Source: B10-G9 sp963712165
GTDB lineage: Bacteria > Chloroflexota > Anaerolineae > Anaerolineales > UBA11858
DNA length: 64,000 nucleotides
Reading direction: 5' to 3'
Assembly: GCA_963712165.1 (NCBI GenBank)
Contig: CAVQGY010000003.1
Span: 1-64,000 of the forward strand
The translations under genes and the position numbers were made by a program. The stretch's first letter is position 1. Each line of letters begins with the position of its first letter. Positions 41,421-50,926 of this stretch are shown here, one piece after another. The notes below the pieces were generated by a model, which did no database searches, was not told the DNA's origin, and saw only the letters and a list, made by a program, of their open reading frames with translations.

Positions 41421-42473
41421 ATGAGCCAGGAGGCATATCACAAACTAGCCCAGAAGCTGGATAGTTTACCCAACCGATTTCCTGCTACTGAGAGCGGCGT
41501 GGAGATCCGCCTTCTTGAGAGAATATTCACTCCTCACGAAGCAATCCTGGCTGCTGAGATGGGCCTTAAAAAGGAACCAGCTGGAGTTATAGCCGAAAAG
41601 GCGAAAGTTCCAGAAAAAGAAGCCCGGAACACATTGAAAGAAATGGTCAGGAAAAGGGTCATTCTTTTTTCCAAAGGTGAAAAGGGTCTGGTATATGGCT
41701 TGATGCCCTTTGTGGTCGGGTTTTACGAGGAATTGCTGCCCCGTATGGATCAGGAAATCGCTGAGCTATTTGAAGCTTACTTCCAGGAAACCCGGGGAGG
41801 CATCACTGGCAAGGGCCTATCTGTTCACAGAGTTGTTCCGGTACAGGAATCGATTGATTTTGAAATGGAGGTCTTTCCCTATGAAAAAGCTTCCAACCTC
41901 CTGGATCATGCGAAATCATGGGCTGTCAGGGATTGTATCTGTCGAGTGCAGAAGGAGTTGATCGGTGATCCCTGCCAACACCCTCTTGAAAACTGCCTGG
42001 TATTCGCCCCTGTTGAAGGAGCTTTTGATAACAGTGAGGTTGACCGAGTTATCAGCAAAGAGCAAGCTCTGGAGATACTACACCAAGCGGAGGAGTCCGG
42101 CCTGGTGCACACAACCGGTAACTACCGCGATCACAATTCATATATCTGCAATTGCTGCACCTGCAGCTGCGGTATTCTCAGGAGTGTGGCTGAATTCAAT
42201 AACTCTGCCATGATTGCCAGATCAGATTTCCTTGTAGTTATTGACGAGGAGCTTTGTATCGCTTGTGGAGATTGCCTTGAACGCTGCCAGTTTGACGCTC
42301 TGGACCTTGATGGTAGTATCTGCCAGGTGGATATGGTAAATTGTGTAGGATGTGGTCTTTGTGTCCCAGTCTGCCCTGAGGATGCCATGATTCTTATCCG
42401 CCGGCCCGAGGGGGAGGTTCAGCCCCCGCCAGACAATATCAAAGTCTGGGGTGAGTTGCGCTCCAGAAATTGA
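41421..42473 (+). CDS. Winged-helix plus 4Fe-4S dicluster protein
   Basis: The 350-residue protein is paralogous to the one at 2065-3003. The N-terminal ~90 residues look like a winged helix (HEAILAAEMGLKKEPAGVIAEKAKVPEKEARNTLKEMVRKRVILF). The shared middle has DCICRVQ, a Cys in LENCLVF and CNCCTCSCGIL, and the C-terminus is a two-cluster ferredoxin (CIACGDCLERC, CVGCGLCVPVC). Combining a DNA-binding-like domain with three Fe-S sites suggests redox sensing or an electron-transfer scaffold; neither is proven. ATG 41421 follows AAGGAGAAG. It lies 49 bases after coaBC and may be read through from the CoA cluster. Confidence 0.8.
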   Translation: MSQEAYHKLAQKLDSLPNRFPATESGVEIRLLERIFTPHEAILAAEMGLKKEPAGVIAEKAKVPEKEARNTLKEMVRKRVILFSKGEKGLVYGLMPFVVGFYEELLPRMDQEIAELFEAYFQETRGGITGKGLSVHRVVPVQESIDFEMEVFPYEKASNLLDHAKSWAVRDCICRVQKELIGDPCQHPLENCLVFAPVEGAFDNSEVDRVISKEQALEILHQAEESGLVHTTGNYRDHNSYICNCCTCSCGILRSVAEFNNSAMIARSDFLVVIDEELCIACGDCLERCQFDALDLDGSICQVDMVNCVGCGLCVPVCPEDAMILIRRPEGEVQPPPDNIKVWGELRSRN

Positions 42474-42559
42474 GATTAATCTGGCAGGTAGACAACCAAC
42501 AAGTGGGATCCCCATTCTAAACGAAGTCCCACCTCATTTGTACTGGGAGATATTTTTAG

Positions 42560-42588
42560 TTTACGCATCTACTCTAGAATGGTAGAAT
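42560..42588 (+). promoter_or_regulatory. Promoter of glucan phosphorylase
   Basis: TTTACG (42560-42565) and TAGAAT (42583-42588) are spaced by 17 bases. A leader of about 50 bases with GGAGG precedes the GTG start. Confidence 0.6.
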
Positions 42589-42644
42589 GTGCGGTGTTTT
42601 GATGTTGATTAATCCTTTTACCAATATCATGGAGGATTCCATTC

Positions 42645-44801
42645 GTGACAGAAAAGGTGCAGGAGATCATCCCCAATAATTTTAGTCTGCCCCGGCGGAT
42701 CGATAGGCTAGGAGAGCTGGCTTATAACCTATGGTGGACCTGGAATCCAGATGTCCAGGGACTTTTCAGGCGGATTGATAGTGATCTCTGGGAGAGATCT
42801 TCCCATAATCCGATCATATTCCTGCGAAAGGTGGAGCGGGCAAAATTGAATGCTGTTACCCACGACAGCTACTTCCTGGATTCCTATGACAGCTCGATCC
42901 AGGCATTTGACCTGTATATGGACCGGGAAGATACCTGGTATGAGAGGAACCACGGTCACAGTACTAAAGAGACCATCGCCTATTTTTCAACGGAATTTGG
43001 CCTGCATGAGACGTTGCCAATCTACGCGGGTGGATTGGGTGTGCTTTCTGGTGATCACCTCAAGGAAGCCAGCGATTTGGGGTTACCTCTGGTAGCTATG
43101 GGTTTCCTTTATACTAAAGGCTATTTTACCCAGATCATCAGCGAGGACGGCTGGCAGGAAGCTCGTTATGTCAATCTGAATTTTGAGGAACTGCCGGTCC
43201 TGCCTCTCCTCAATGAGCAGCAGAAGCCATTTGCCATCACAGTTGAACTGGCAGGTCGGCAGGTATTCATTAGAATATGGAAGATCCAGGTAGGCAGGGT
43301 GCCCCTCTATTTGCTGGATTCCAATGTTGAGGGCAATTCTCTGGAGGACCGGGATTTGACATCTCGCCTTTACAGCAGTGATCTTGATCTGCGAATATCC
43401 CAGGAAATAATCCTTGGTATTGGGGGAGTGAGGGCTCTTCGAAAACTGGGCCATTCTCCAGCAGTCTGGCATATGAACGAGGGTCATTCAGCATTCCTCT
43501 CCCTGGAACGGATCCGAGAACTTGTAGAAAAGGGTTCTACCCTGGAAGAAGCGGTTGCCTATGTCCAGGGCAAGACAGTTTTCACCACTCATACGCCGGT
43601 TCCTGCCGGAAGTGATGAGTTCCCTGACTGGTTGATCGACAAGTATTTTGGTGGATTCCGTGAGAAACTGGGTCTGAACCGGGACCAATTCTTCGATCTC
43701 GCCCGCAATGAAGTCAGCTGGGGGGAGACCTTCAGTATGCCGGTATTGGCGATGCGCATGTCCAGTTTGAGGAATGGTGTATCGGAACTCCATGGTGAGG
43801 TTGCCAGGAAAATGTGGGGCTACCTTTGGCCGGATCTGAAGGCAGAGGAGGTTCCCATCTCCCATATCACAAATGGCATCCATACTGGTACCTGGCTTGC
43901 CCGGCGGATGAGGAATCTATATAGTAGTTATCTTGGGCCAGAATGGCTGGAGAATGCGGATGATCCTGAGGTATGGGAGGGCATCAATCAAATCCCAGAC
44001 GGGGACCTGTGGGCAGTCCGCAGACACCTGAAACGAAAATTGGTGTTCTATATGCGGGAGCGTGCCCGGGCACAGTGGGCTAAGGATGAGTTTCACCCTA
44101 TCCAGGTGATAGCCTCAGGGGCTTTGCTTAATCCATATGCATTAACGATTGGGTTCGCCAGGCGTTTTGCCACCTATAAACGGGCAGACCTGATCTTGAG
44201 TGATTTTGAGCGGCTGCTGCGGATCCTGGATCAGCCTAATAAGCCGGTCCAGATCATCTTTGCAGGAAAAGCACATCCAGCAGATGATCCTGGCAAACTC
44301 TTGATCCAGGAAGTCTACCGGAAGGTGAAGCTGGCTGGGAGTGGGGGCAGGCTTGTTTTCCTGGAAGATTATGATATGAACTTGGCTCGCTATTTGGTCC
44401 AGGGAGTGGATGTCTGGTTAAATACACCCAGGCGGCCGCTGGAAGCTTCTGGCACATCTGGCCAAAAAGCAGCCCTGAATGGAGCCTTGAATTTTTCCAT
44501 TCTGGATGGTTGGTGGCGGGAGGGATATAACGGTGCGAATGGCTGGGCCATCGGCACTGATGACAGTCACCCCGACCATAAATTCCAGGATGATATGGAT
44601 GCTGAAAGCCTTTATGATACGCTCGAGAACGAGATCATTCCCTTGTTTTATAAACGATCTCCTGACAACCTGCCGCTGGAGTGGATCAGCCGCATGAAAG
44701 AATCCATCCGGACATTAGCCCCGGAATTCAGCATGCGCAGAATGGTGAAAGACTATGCGGTAGAGCTTTATTTTGAGCTCATTGACAAGAACAGCGGGTG
44801 A
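42645..44801 (+). CDS. glgP: Alpha-glucan phosphorylase (GT35)
   Basis: The enzyme phosphorolyses glycogen or maltodextrin to glucose-1-phosphate with PLP. It is 718 residues, the short bacterial/archaeal type with an N-terminal DUF3417 region (PRRIDRLGELAYNLWWTWNPD) rather than the muscle-type N-terminus. Visible are YFSTEFGLHETLPIYAGGLGVLSGDHLKEASDLGLP, WHMNEGHSAFLSLERIRE, HTPVPAGSDEFP, SHITNGIHTGTWLA and the PLP lysine (about 608) in EASGTSGQKAALNGALNFS. GTG 42645 follows GGAGG. It indicates glycogen or starch storage use; no other glycogen gene is adjacent. Confidence 0.94.
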   Translation: MTEKVQEIIPNNFSLPRRIDRLGELAYNLWWTWNPDVQGLFRRIDSDLWERSSHNPIIFLRKVERAKLNAVTHDSYFLDSYDSSIQAFDLYMDREDTWYERNHGHSTKETIAYFSTEFGLHETLPIYAGGLGVLSGDHLKEASDLGLPLVAMGFLYTKGYFTQIISEDGWQEARYVNLNFEELPVLPLLNEQQKPFAITVELAGRQVFIRIWKIQVGRVPLYLLDSNVEGNSLEDRDLTSRLYSSDLDLRISQEIILGIGGVRALRKLGHSPAVWHMNEGHSAFLSLERIRELVEKGSTLEEAVAYVQGKTVFTTHTPVPAGSDEFPDWLIDKYFGGFREKLGLNRDQFFDLARNEVSWGETFSMPVLAMRMSSLRNGVSELHGEVARKMWGYLWPDLKAEEVPISHITNGIHTGTWLARRMRNLYSSYLGPEWLENADDPEVWEGINQIPDGDLWAVRRHLKRKLVFYMRERARAQWAKDEFHPIQVIASGALLNPYALTIGFARRFATYKRADLILSDFERLLRILDQPNKPVQIIFAGKAHPADDPGKLLIQEVYRKVKLAGSGGRLVFLEDYDMNLARYLVQGVDVWLNTPRRPLEASGTSGQKAALNGALNFSILDGWWREGYNGANGWAIGTDDSHPDHKFQDDMDAESLYDTLENEIIPLFYKRSPDNLPLEWISRMKESIRTLAPEFSMRRMVKDYAVELYFELIDKNSG

Positions 44802-44846
44802 TCAACCATATTGAAGCGCCCAGATTAATCCAGGAGGGTTAAGACT

Positions 44847-45380
44847 ATGTACACTTTTGAATTGACCGGCCAATCCATATTGATCGCCCTGTTGATTTTC
44901 CTTGTCAGGGTTGTCGCTACCAGCCTGGATACCATCCGAGTGATCTTCACCATGCGCAGTAATAAATTCTGGGTCTGGATTCTGGGATTTATCAATTCCA
45001 TGATCTGGGTTCTGACCTTTGCATTTGTATTAGCGGATATTGAAAATTTTGTCAACGTGTTGGTCTATGCTGGTGGATTTGCGACCGGCAATATTGTGGG
45101 CATGTGGATCGAGGATAAATTGGCGATCGGATTTACAGAAGTCAGGATAATCAGTCCTCATTGGGGAGCAGCGATATTGGATGCGTTGAGAGAGAATAAC
45201 TATGCCGTGACAGAGATCCCAGCCAGGGGGAAGGATGGCATGGTCTCGGTGATCACCAGCAGTATTCGCCGGGGGCAGGTAGGGGATTTTGAAAACCTGG
45301 TTATGGAAATTGATGGAAATGCCTTCATCACCAAAGAGGACGTGGTTTCGGTCCGGCGGGGATTCTGGCGGGCAAAATAA
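44847..45380 (+). CDS. UPF0316/DUF2179-type membrane protein
   Basis: The 177 residues have three N-terminal membrane helices (SILIALLIFLVRVVATSL, FWVWILGFINSMIWVLTFAFVLA, FVNVLVYAGGFATGNIVGMWIE). A cytoplasmic alpha-beta domain of about 75 residues follows (VRIISPHWGAAILDALRENNYAVTEI, FITKEDVVSVRRG), the DUF2179 fold seen in YitT-like proteins. The arrangement matches UPF0316 (YebE-like). Function unknown. CAGGAGG precedes ATG 44847; it sits 45 bases after glgP and may be co-transcribed. Confidence 0.88.
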   Translation: MYTFELTGQSILIALLIFLVRVVATSLDTIRVIFTMRSNKFWVWILGFINSMIWVLTFAFVLADIENFVNVLVYAGGFATGNIVGMWIEDKLAIGFTEVRIISPHWGAAILDALRENNYAVTEIPARGKDGMVSVITSSIRRGQVGDFENLVMEIDGNAFITKEDVVSVRRGFWRAK

Positions 45381-45397
45381 TCCCTTTACTGGATAAT

Positions 45398-45432
45398 AAA
45401 ACCTCCCGTATCTACTCTGAACGGGAGGTTTT
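45398..45432. terminator. Bidirectional terminator
   Basis: AAAACCTCCCGT (45398-45409) pairs with ACGGGAGGTTTT (45421-45432) around an 11-base loop, with further T on the plus side. It separates the plus-strand UPF0316 gene from the convergent DUF6125-type gene. Confidence 0.85.
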
Positions 45433-45486
45433 CGTTTTGGTTGTGTTATTTGTGTCAATCCAAAGGTAATTCGTAAGTGACCGAGA

Positions 45487-46034
45487 TTAGGGAAGCTCCT
45501 CCAACAAGACTGGCTCCTCCTCCAGGGTGAATAACCAGGCACAGTAGTAACGGTCTGGATGGGGATCCGGGGGCAGCAGATCACTTTGGTCCGGATTCTT
45601 GGGTCGATGGTATGCGCGAAATAAGCATATTCGGCAAGGCCAACCGGCTTGCAGGGAAAATCATCCAACCCCTTCCGCTTCCGGGCGCTCTGTACCCGAC
45701 AGTCGTTCATCTCGAATCGGAGGCAATTAGGGTCTTCATCGATCAGGGATTGTTCATTGATCCTGGCGTAGAGACGGAACTGAAGGGCTTTCTTGAGGGC
45801 AGCTAGACCCCCTCCTGGTTCGATTCCCTGACGGCGCATGATCCTTTTTGCTTCGATCTGGGTAAAGGTGATCCAGGCTTCCTTGTCCAGCTGAATAGCG
45901 TCCTCCATGCCGAAACGGCGCTCAACAGCCTGGAACCAGAGTCCATCATGGGCTAACCAATTCTTGGCCTGGTCCTCCAGCATATCGACCAGAACCTCTT
46001 TGGGCAGGGAAAGAAGAAGATCGCGTTCCGGCAT
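45487..46034 (-). pseudogene. DUF6125-type protein, frameshifted near its C-terminus
   Basis: From ATG 46034 (GGAG upstream) the frame encodes LPKEVLVDMLEDQAKNWLAHDGLWF, a helical region, then CLRFEMNDCRVQSARKRKGLDDFPCKPVGLAEY and TKVICCP. At the run of five C (plus G run 45570-45574) the sense frame is lost. Adding one C restores CCPPDPHPDRYYCAW and the end LLEELP with TAA at 45487-45489, about 182 residues in all. Conserved cysteines suggest an Fe-S or zinc site. Without correction, the frame runs on meaninglessly to 45030 under the neighbouring gene. Function of the family is not known to me; it is common in anaerobes. Confidence 0.78.
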
Positions 46035-46064
46035 GATCGCACTCCAATGTCTATCTAATCATTC

Positions 46065-47165
46065 TTAGAATACAAATTCTCCGTCCTGGTATACCAGGAT
46101 GTCATCAACAGTGATCGTGGAGTCTTGGCGCATATCGCAGATCATATCCCAGTGGATGGCACTTTTATTGTGGCTTCCTGTTTCCGGGTATCCAGACCCC
46201 AAAGCTATGTGGATCGTGCCTCCTATCTTCTCATCAAAGAGGATATTACCTGTGAATTGCTGAATGCTCGTGTTGGTCCCGACTGCGAATTCGCCTGCAT
46301 ACCGGGCGCCAGGATCTGTATCCAGCATCCTGAGCAGGTATTCTTCTTGTTCTTCCGCGGTGGCCCGGGTCACCGCGCCATCCTTGAACTCCAGCTCAAC
46401 TCCCCGAACCATCACGCCAGAATGGATCGCCGGGTAGGTGTACCGCACCCAGCCGTTGAGAGAATCTTCCACCGGGCCTGTAAAGATCTCTCCATCGGGC
46501 ATATTACTGGTTCCATAGCAGTTGATAAATGTCCTGCCTTTCACGGAGAGCTCCAGATCGATATTCGGTCCCTTCAATTGAATCTGATCACCCCCGTTGA
46601 ATAGAGCAAGAGCAGCATCCTGTTTGGTTTTGATCTGCTGCCATAAACCGATCGGATCCCGCTGGTCCGCCAGACAGGCACTGTATACAAAATCCTGGAA
46701 CTCCTCCAGGCTCATCCCTGCCTGGTCCGCATAAGCCTGGGTGGGGAAGAGGGTTGTGACCCACTTGAATTCATCTCTTGATCCTCGGTCCAGCTGGGCC
46801 TCGAGTATGGGAGACTTGCTTTGCTGGAGCAATACTTGTTTCTTGCCAGGAAATCCACTTAATTCTTGGGGGTTAGTGGAGGAATAGATCCGGAAACGGG
46901 ATTCAAAATCCTGGTAAGCCTGATATCTGAGTTGGTCGACATGGGCAATTTGCTCATCGGATCCCAGGTTAAGCAGCTCTCTCTCCTGTTCGGGAATCAT
47001 CAGCAGAGGATAGGGATGCCCTCCTGCCGCAAGGATCTCCCGGTAGAGCGCCCGGACGAGAGGCTCGGCAGCGGTTGTGGCTTCGATGGCAACCCGGTCT
47101 CCTTTGACTATCCTGGCCGAATGGTTTACTAGGATCTTTGCGAGGTTTTCAATTCGGGGGTCCAT
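46065..47165 (-). CDS. M29 family aminopeptidase
   Basis: This cytoplasmic metallo-aminopeptidase is of the AmpS/T/PepS family. The 366 residues show NLAKILVNHSARIVKGDRVAIEATTAAEPLVRALY, the metal-ligand stretch TSNMPDGEIFTGPVEDSLNGWVRYTYPA, GVELEFKDGAVT, YAGEFAVGTN, FDEKIGGTIHIALGSGYPETGSHNKSAIHWDMICDMR, with the Glu, His and Asp ligands in place. ATG 47165 follows GGAG; an in-frame start 27 bases upstream is less likely. It is probably co-transcribed with the DUF6125-type gene 30 bases downstream. Confidence 0.94.
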   Translation of the reverse strand: MDPRIENLAKILVNHSARIVKGDRVAIEATTAAEPLVRALYREILAAGGHPYPLLMIPEQERELLNLGSDEQIAHVDQLRYQAYQDFESRFRIYSSTNPQELSGFPGKKQVLLQQSKSPILEAQLDRGSRDEFKWVTTLFPTQAYADQAGMSLEEFQDFVYSACLADQRDPIGLWQQIKTKQDAALALFNGGDQIQLKGPNIDLELSVKGRTFINCYGTSNMPDGEIFTGPVEDSLNGWVRYTYPAIHSGVMVRGVELEFKDGAVTRATAEEQEEYLLRMLDTDPGARYAGEFAVGTNTSIQQFTGNILFDEKIGGTIHIALGSGYPETGSHNKSAIHWDMICDMRQDSTITVDDILVYQDGEFVF

Positions 47166-47237
47166 GGGATCTCCTCTCTGGGCGGATTTCACTCACTCAT
47201 TCTAGCATGAGAAGCTGGCTGATAGCAGTGATTTTCA

Positions 47238-48593
47238 TCAGGCAGTTATCAAGGTATGAATCCAGCGCCCTTTCACAAAGCGGATCAATCCCAGGGATAC
47301 CTTGACGACCTCTTCAGTCATCACCATCAGATATACCCAGTGGATCGGCAGGTGAAATACAAAGGCTCCCAAATAGGCTATCGGTACACCGATTACCCAG
47401 ATCACGCCGGCATCAATGAAGAATGCGTAGATGGTATCCCCTCCGCTTCGCAGTATCCCTATCAACAGGATCAGGTTCATGGATCTTATAGGTAGAGATA
47501 AGATCATCACCAGGAGGATATTCCTTGCTAGTAAGGAGGTGTCTGCTGTCACACCAAAAAAGGATAGAAGGGGGTTCTTCACTAATAACATGGTCAGGCC
47601 GAGCACCAGGGCCGAGATAATGCCAAGCAGGATGAATTTCTTGCCAAAACTGTTGGCAGTATCCTTTTGACCTTCTCCGATCTTCTTACCTATCATAATT
47701 GCGCAAGCATTGCCCAAGCCGATAAAAACCACATATACCAGCCGATCCAGGGAGAGGGCAATATTATAAGCTGCGATTGCCTCTGTGCTGATATGCGCAT
47801 AAACGACACTATAGGTGGTTGTGCCTAAGGACCAGATGATCTCAGTGATTATGACTGGCAGGGTGGTCCGAAAGAATTTTCCTAACTGGATCTTGTCCCA
47901 TTTGAAAAGAATGGCTGGCTTGGCAGCCAGAGGTAGTTTTTTCCGATAGATGAGGAACAGCATCAAACAAGCTTCAAAGAAGCGGGCAATAACAGTTGCC
48001 AGAGCGGCTCCTTCCACGCCGAGTTCTGGCATCCCAAAGTTCCCGAAGATCAAACCGTAGTTGAGCAGGGTATTCAGGCTGAGTGCAAATATACTGACCG
48101 CCATTGGCAGTCTTACATTTTCAATGCTGCGCAGAAGAACTGAAAAGCTGTAGGTGATTGCGGTTAACAAATAGCTTATCCCGATGATCTGCAGATATTC
48201 TCCCCCGAGGTTGATTACATCTGGGTCCGCGGAGTAGATCCGAATCACTCCTTCGGGATAGGCAATTGCAACCAGAGAGAATATACCTCCCCCGACCAGA
48301 CTCAACACCAGGGTTAGTCCTAAGACTTGCTGAATGCGGGGGATATCTTTTTGTCCCCAATATTGGGCAGTAAAGATGGCAGATCCGCTGGTGATACCAA
48401 AGAGAAGAAGATTGACCAGAAAAAAAATCTGGTTAGCGACGCCAACTGCGGCAACGGAAGCGTCTCCGAGCTGCCCAAGCATTATAGTATCTATCATGCC
48501 CAATGATGAGAATATGAACTGCTGCAGCATGATAGGACTGGCCAGGCGCAGCATCTGAGAGAAGAACTTCCTGTCTGAGAATAATAAGTTCAT
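47238..48593 (-). CDS. MATE family efflux transporter
   Basis: This multidrug or metabolite/cation antiporter of 451 residues has twelve predicted helices in two halves. Family features include MLRLASPIMLQQFIFSSLGMIDTIMLGQLGDASVAAVGVANQI at the N-terminus, AVGVANQIFFLVNLLLFGITSGSAIFTAQYWGQKD, and IGLGNACAIMIGKKIGEGQ at the start of the second half. The profile fits the NorM/DinF-like bacterial branch. The substrate cannot be told. A TATAAT at about 48641 on the minus strand is a possible -10. Confidence 0.93.
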   Translation of the reverse strand: MNLLFSDRKFFSQMLRLASPIMLQQFIFSSLGMIDTIMLGQLGDASVAAVGVANQIFFLVNLLLFGITSGSAIFTAQYWGQKDIPRIQQVLGLTLVLSLVGGGIFSLVAIAYPEGVIRIYSADPDVINLGGEYLQIIGISYLLTAITYSFSVLLRSIENVRLPMAVSIFALSLNTLLNYGLIFGNFGMPELGVEGAALATVIARFFEACLMLFLIYRKKLPLAAKPAILFKWDKIQLGKFFRTTLPVIITEIIWSLGTTTYSVVYAHISTEAIAAYNIALSLDRLVYVVFIGLGNACAIMIGKKIGEGQKDTANSFGKKFILLGIISALVLGLTMLLVKNPLLSFFGVTADTSLLARNILLVMILSLPIRSMNLILLIGILRSGGDTIYAFFIDAGVIWVIGVPIAYLGAFVFHLPIHWVYLMVMTEEVVKVSLGLIRFVKGRWIHTLITA

Positions 48594-48713
48594 GAAAGAT
48601 TTCTCGGGTTACCAGGGTATATCTGTGCAATTTGCTTATTATACAAGCTTATCCATTTCTAAAGGGCAGATTGGTGGGTGTTTAATAAAAAATCCAGTCC
48701 ATGTTCCCCTGAC

Positions 48714-48742
48714 TTGGCAGGACCATAGAGCCGGATTATAAT
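48714..48742 (+). promoter_or_regulatory. Promoter of the sortase gene
   Basis: TTGGCA (48714-48719) and a perfect TATAAT (48737-48742) are spaced by 17 bases. Six bases separate the -10 box from ATG 48749 and there is no ribosome-binding site, so the message is probably leaderless. Confidence 0.82.
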
Positions 48743-48748
48743 TTTTAG

Positions 48749-49660
48749 ATGGCAAGGAAGAGGGATCCCAGGGAGTTAAGCGTCCATGAACTCAGGCGGC
48801 TGCTTATAGAAAAGCAGCGGGCTGGACGGCATGATCGCATCGAGCGCTATCGGGAAACGGGCCGGGTAGTACGCCTGGTTTCAGATGAAGAAGAAACCAC
48901 CTGGGAAGATCTGCGAACATCTTCACCCCCGGGGGAAGGGCTACCCACTCCAGAAGAAGAAACCAAATCGCGTAATAAGAAAGTAATGGATGGCTTCTTA
49001 TTGGCAGTGGAAATTCTGGCTGTGTTAGGATTGGTCTTTGTACTTTTTAATGGCATGGACATCCTCCAGCAGCTGAACCGCGAAGTCGCTCTGGCGCTGG
49101 AGCAACCGACTCTCTCACCGACACCCCTCATCAAAGCGGTTGTACTTCCCGGAGGCCATACACCGCCAAACTCTCCAGGAGGCAGTCGCCCAAATATTGA
49201 AGAGATCCCTTCTCATTTGCGGCCGGTCGTCCAGTCCTACTGGGAGATACCATTGCCTACACCAGGGCCGAATCATGCCATACGGCTGCAGATCCCAAAG
49301 ATCAATAAAGATGTGCCAGTTGTTGAAGGAGACGGTCCAGAACAGCTTAAAAAAGGTGTTGGTCATTATATTTACTCGGCCAACCCTGGTGAAGATGGAA
49401 ATGTCGTTTTATCAGCCCACAATGATATCCATGGGGAGATCTTCCGGGACTTGGATCAGCTGGAGGAAGGGGATTTGATAATCTTATTCTCAGCCCGGCA
49501 GAGCTATACCTATGTGGTGCAGGAAGTCTTGATTGTTGAGCCGACCCAGGTGGAGTATCTAGAGTCTAAAGGCGATGCGGTCACTACCTTGATCTCATGC
49601 TATCCTTATCTGGTGGATAATAAACGGATAGTGGTGATAGCGAACCTAATTGAAGATTGA
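48749..49660 (+). CDS. Sortase (class D/E-like)
   Basis: This membrane-anchored transpeptidase links surface proteins to the wall or to each other. Residues 1-85 are charged and cytoplasmic (RDPRELSVHELRRLLIEKQR), then one membrane helix (DGFLLAVEILAVLGLVFVLFNG). A Pro-rich stalk follows, then the sortase barrel with the catalytic His in VVLSAHNDIHG, Cys in TTLISCYPY and Arg in NKRIVVIA. The long cytoplasmic N-terminus is unusual for simple sortases. No LPXTG-type substrate is obvious nearby. It has a leaderless-looking promoter and stands upstream of an AI-2E family gene. Confidence 0.92.
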   Translation: MARKRDPRELSVHELRRLLIEKQRAGRHDRIERYRETGRVVRLVSDEEETTWEDLRTSSPPGEGLPTPEEETKSRNKKVMDGFLLAVEILAVLGLVFVLFNGMDILQQLNREVALALEQPTLSPTPLIKAVVLPGGHTPPNSPGGSRPNIEEIPSHLRPVVQSYWEIPLPTPGPNHAIRLQIPKINKDVPVVEGDGPEQLKKGVGHYIYSANPGEDGNVVLSAHNDIHGEIFRDLDQLEEGDLIILFSARQSYTYVVQEVLIVEPTQVEYLESKGDAVTTLISCYPYLVDNKRIVVIANLIED

Positions 49661-49732
49661 AGTGTTTAATAGAGGGATAACAGTTAATTCTAAGAGAGCT
49701 TCTATTGGCTCATACGAAGGGGTGGATCATTC

Positions 49733-50926
49733 ATGACAACAGATTCTGGACAATCTCCGTTCTGGACCACCACGACCAAAATGATTGTCGGGCTGACATT
49801 GATGGCTATTTTTGCGGGGGTCTTCATCTATTTCCGCTCGATCTTCTCTTTGATGATCCTGGCGTTTATCATCACATACTTATTGCAACCCGTTGTCAAT
49901 TGGCTGACAGAGAAGACCCGCATGTCCTGGGTGCTCAGCACAACTCTGGTATTCCTTCTATTGGTTATCATGCTTATAGGATTGTTGACCGGGGCTGGGT
50001 TGGCCATTGGCCAGCAGCTGTCCGGGTTGGTACGGGTCGTTCAGGAGTTCGCCAATGACCTTCCAGATCTGGCAAACAACCTGACGGATTTTCTGGCTCG
50101 ATATGGATCAGTCAATGAGTTGATTGATTTGAACGATCTTGCGAATCGGCTGCTCGAAGCTTTGCAGCCTTTGCTGGGACAGGCAGGCTCACTGGTAGGA
50201 TCGATAGCGACAGGTGCTGCAGCCAGTATTGGCAAGATCTTCTTTGTTTTGTTCGTAGCCTATTTTATCCTTTCTGAATCCCGCCGAGTGGGGGAAATCC
50301 AGATCCAAATTCCCCAATACGATTACGATATCAAACGCATGTCGCGCCAGATGCGGATCATCTGGGATTCTTTTTTCCGAGGCCAGATCATCATATTTAT
50401 GATGGTTTTTGTGGTCTACTCCTTTGTCTTATCTGCCCTGGGTGTGCGCTATTCGATTGGGCTGGCAGCCTTAACCGGGCTGGCTATTTTCATCCCATAT
50501 GTGGGATTGTGGACAGCATCCATTATCATGATGGTGGTGACTTTTTTCCAGGCTTCTAACTATTTCGGACTGCTTCCCTGGCAGTATTCCATTCTGGTAT
50601 TGGCGATTGTCCTGATCATTAATTTCATTTTTGATAATTACATCTCACCCCGTTTCTTGGGACGAACCCTGGATATTCACCCGGCAGCAGTGGTGGTTGC
50701 AGCCTTACTCATGGCCAATGTATTTGGCTTGGTGGGAATTTTCCTGGCAGCCCCAATCGTTGCCACAGTCAAGACGATTGGCCTGTACGTATTCAGGAAA
50801 TTATTTGATCAGGATCCCTGGCCAGCAAAAGAATTAGAGTCAACGCCGGTCGAATTTCCCTGGTTGCGGTGGTCAAGACAGCTGAGGAATTGGTTGGGGA
50901 ATTTCAGAGAAAAGAAAAAAAAGTGA
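49733..50926 (+). CDS. AI-2E family transporter (PerM/YdiK/TqsA-like)
   Basis: This integral membrane protein of 397 residues has about eight helices with a large soluble helical insert (residues about 85-145, QLSGLVRVVQEFANDLPDLANNL). Typical family stretches are IITYLLQPVVNWLTEKTR, GQIIIFMMVFVVYSFVLSALGVRYSIGLAALTGLAIFIPYVG, and NYISPRFLGRTLDIHPAAVVVAALLMANVFGLVGIFLAAPIVATVK. Members export small molecules or act as sodium/proton exchangers; the substrate is uncertain. The stop overlaps the first base of a long terminator hairpin shared with dnaA. Confidence 0.92.
   Translation: MTTDSGQSPFWTTTTKMIVGLTLMAIFAGVFIYFRSIFSLMILAFIITYLLQPVVNWLTEKTRMSWVLSTTLVFLLLVIMLIGLLTGAGLAIGQQLSGLVRVVQEFANDLPDLANNLTDFLARYGSVNELIDLNDLANRLLEALQPLLGQAGSLVGSIATGAAASIGKIFFVLFVAYFILSESRRVGEIQIQIPQYDYDIKRMSRQMRIIWDSFFRGQIIIFMMVFVVYSFVLSALGVRYSIGLAALTGLAIFIPYVGLWTASIIMMVVTFFQASNYFGLLPWQYSILVLAIVLIINFIFDNYISPRFLGRTLDIHPAAVVVAALLMANVFGLVGIFLAAPIVATVKTIGLYVFRKLFDQDPWPAKELESTPVEFPWLRWSRQLRNWLGNFREKKKK

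Noticed and set aside
45030..45486. C-terminal extension of the DUF6125-type frame under the UPF0316 gene
   Set aside because: Sense is lost at the C5 run; the corrected frame stops at 45487. The extension is antisense to a real gene and its terminator.
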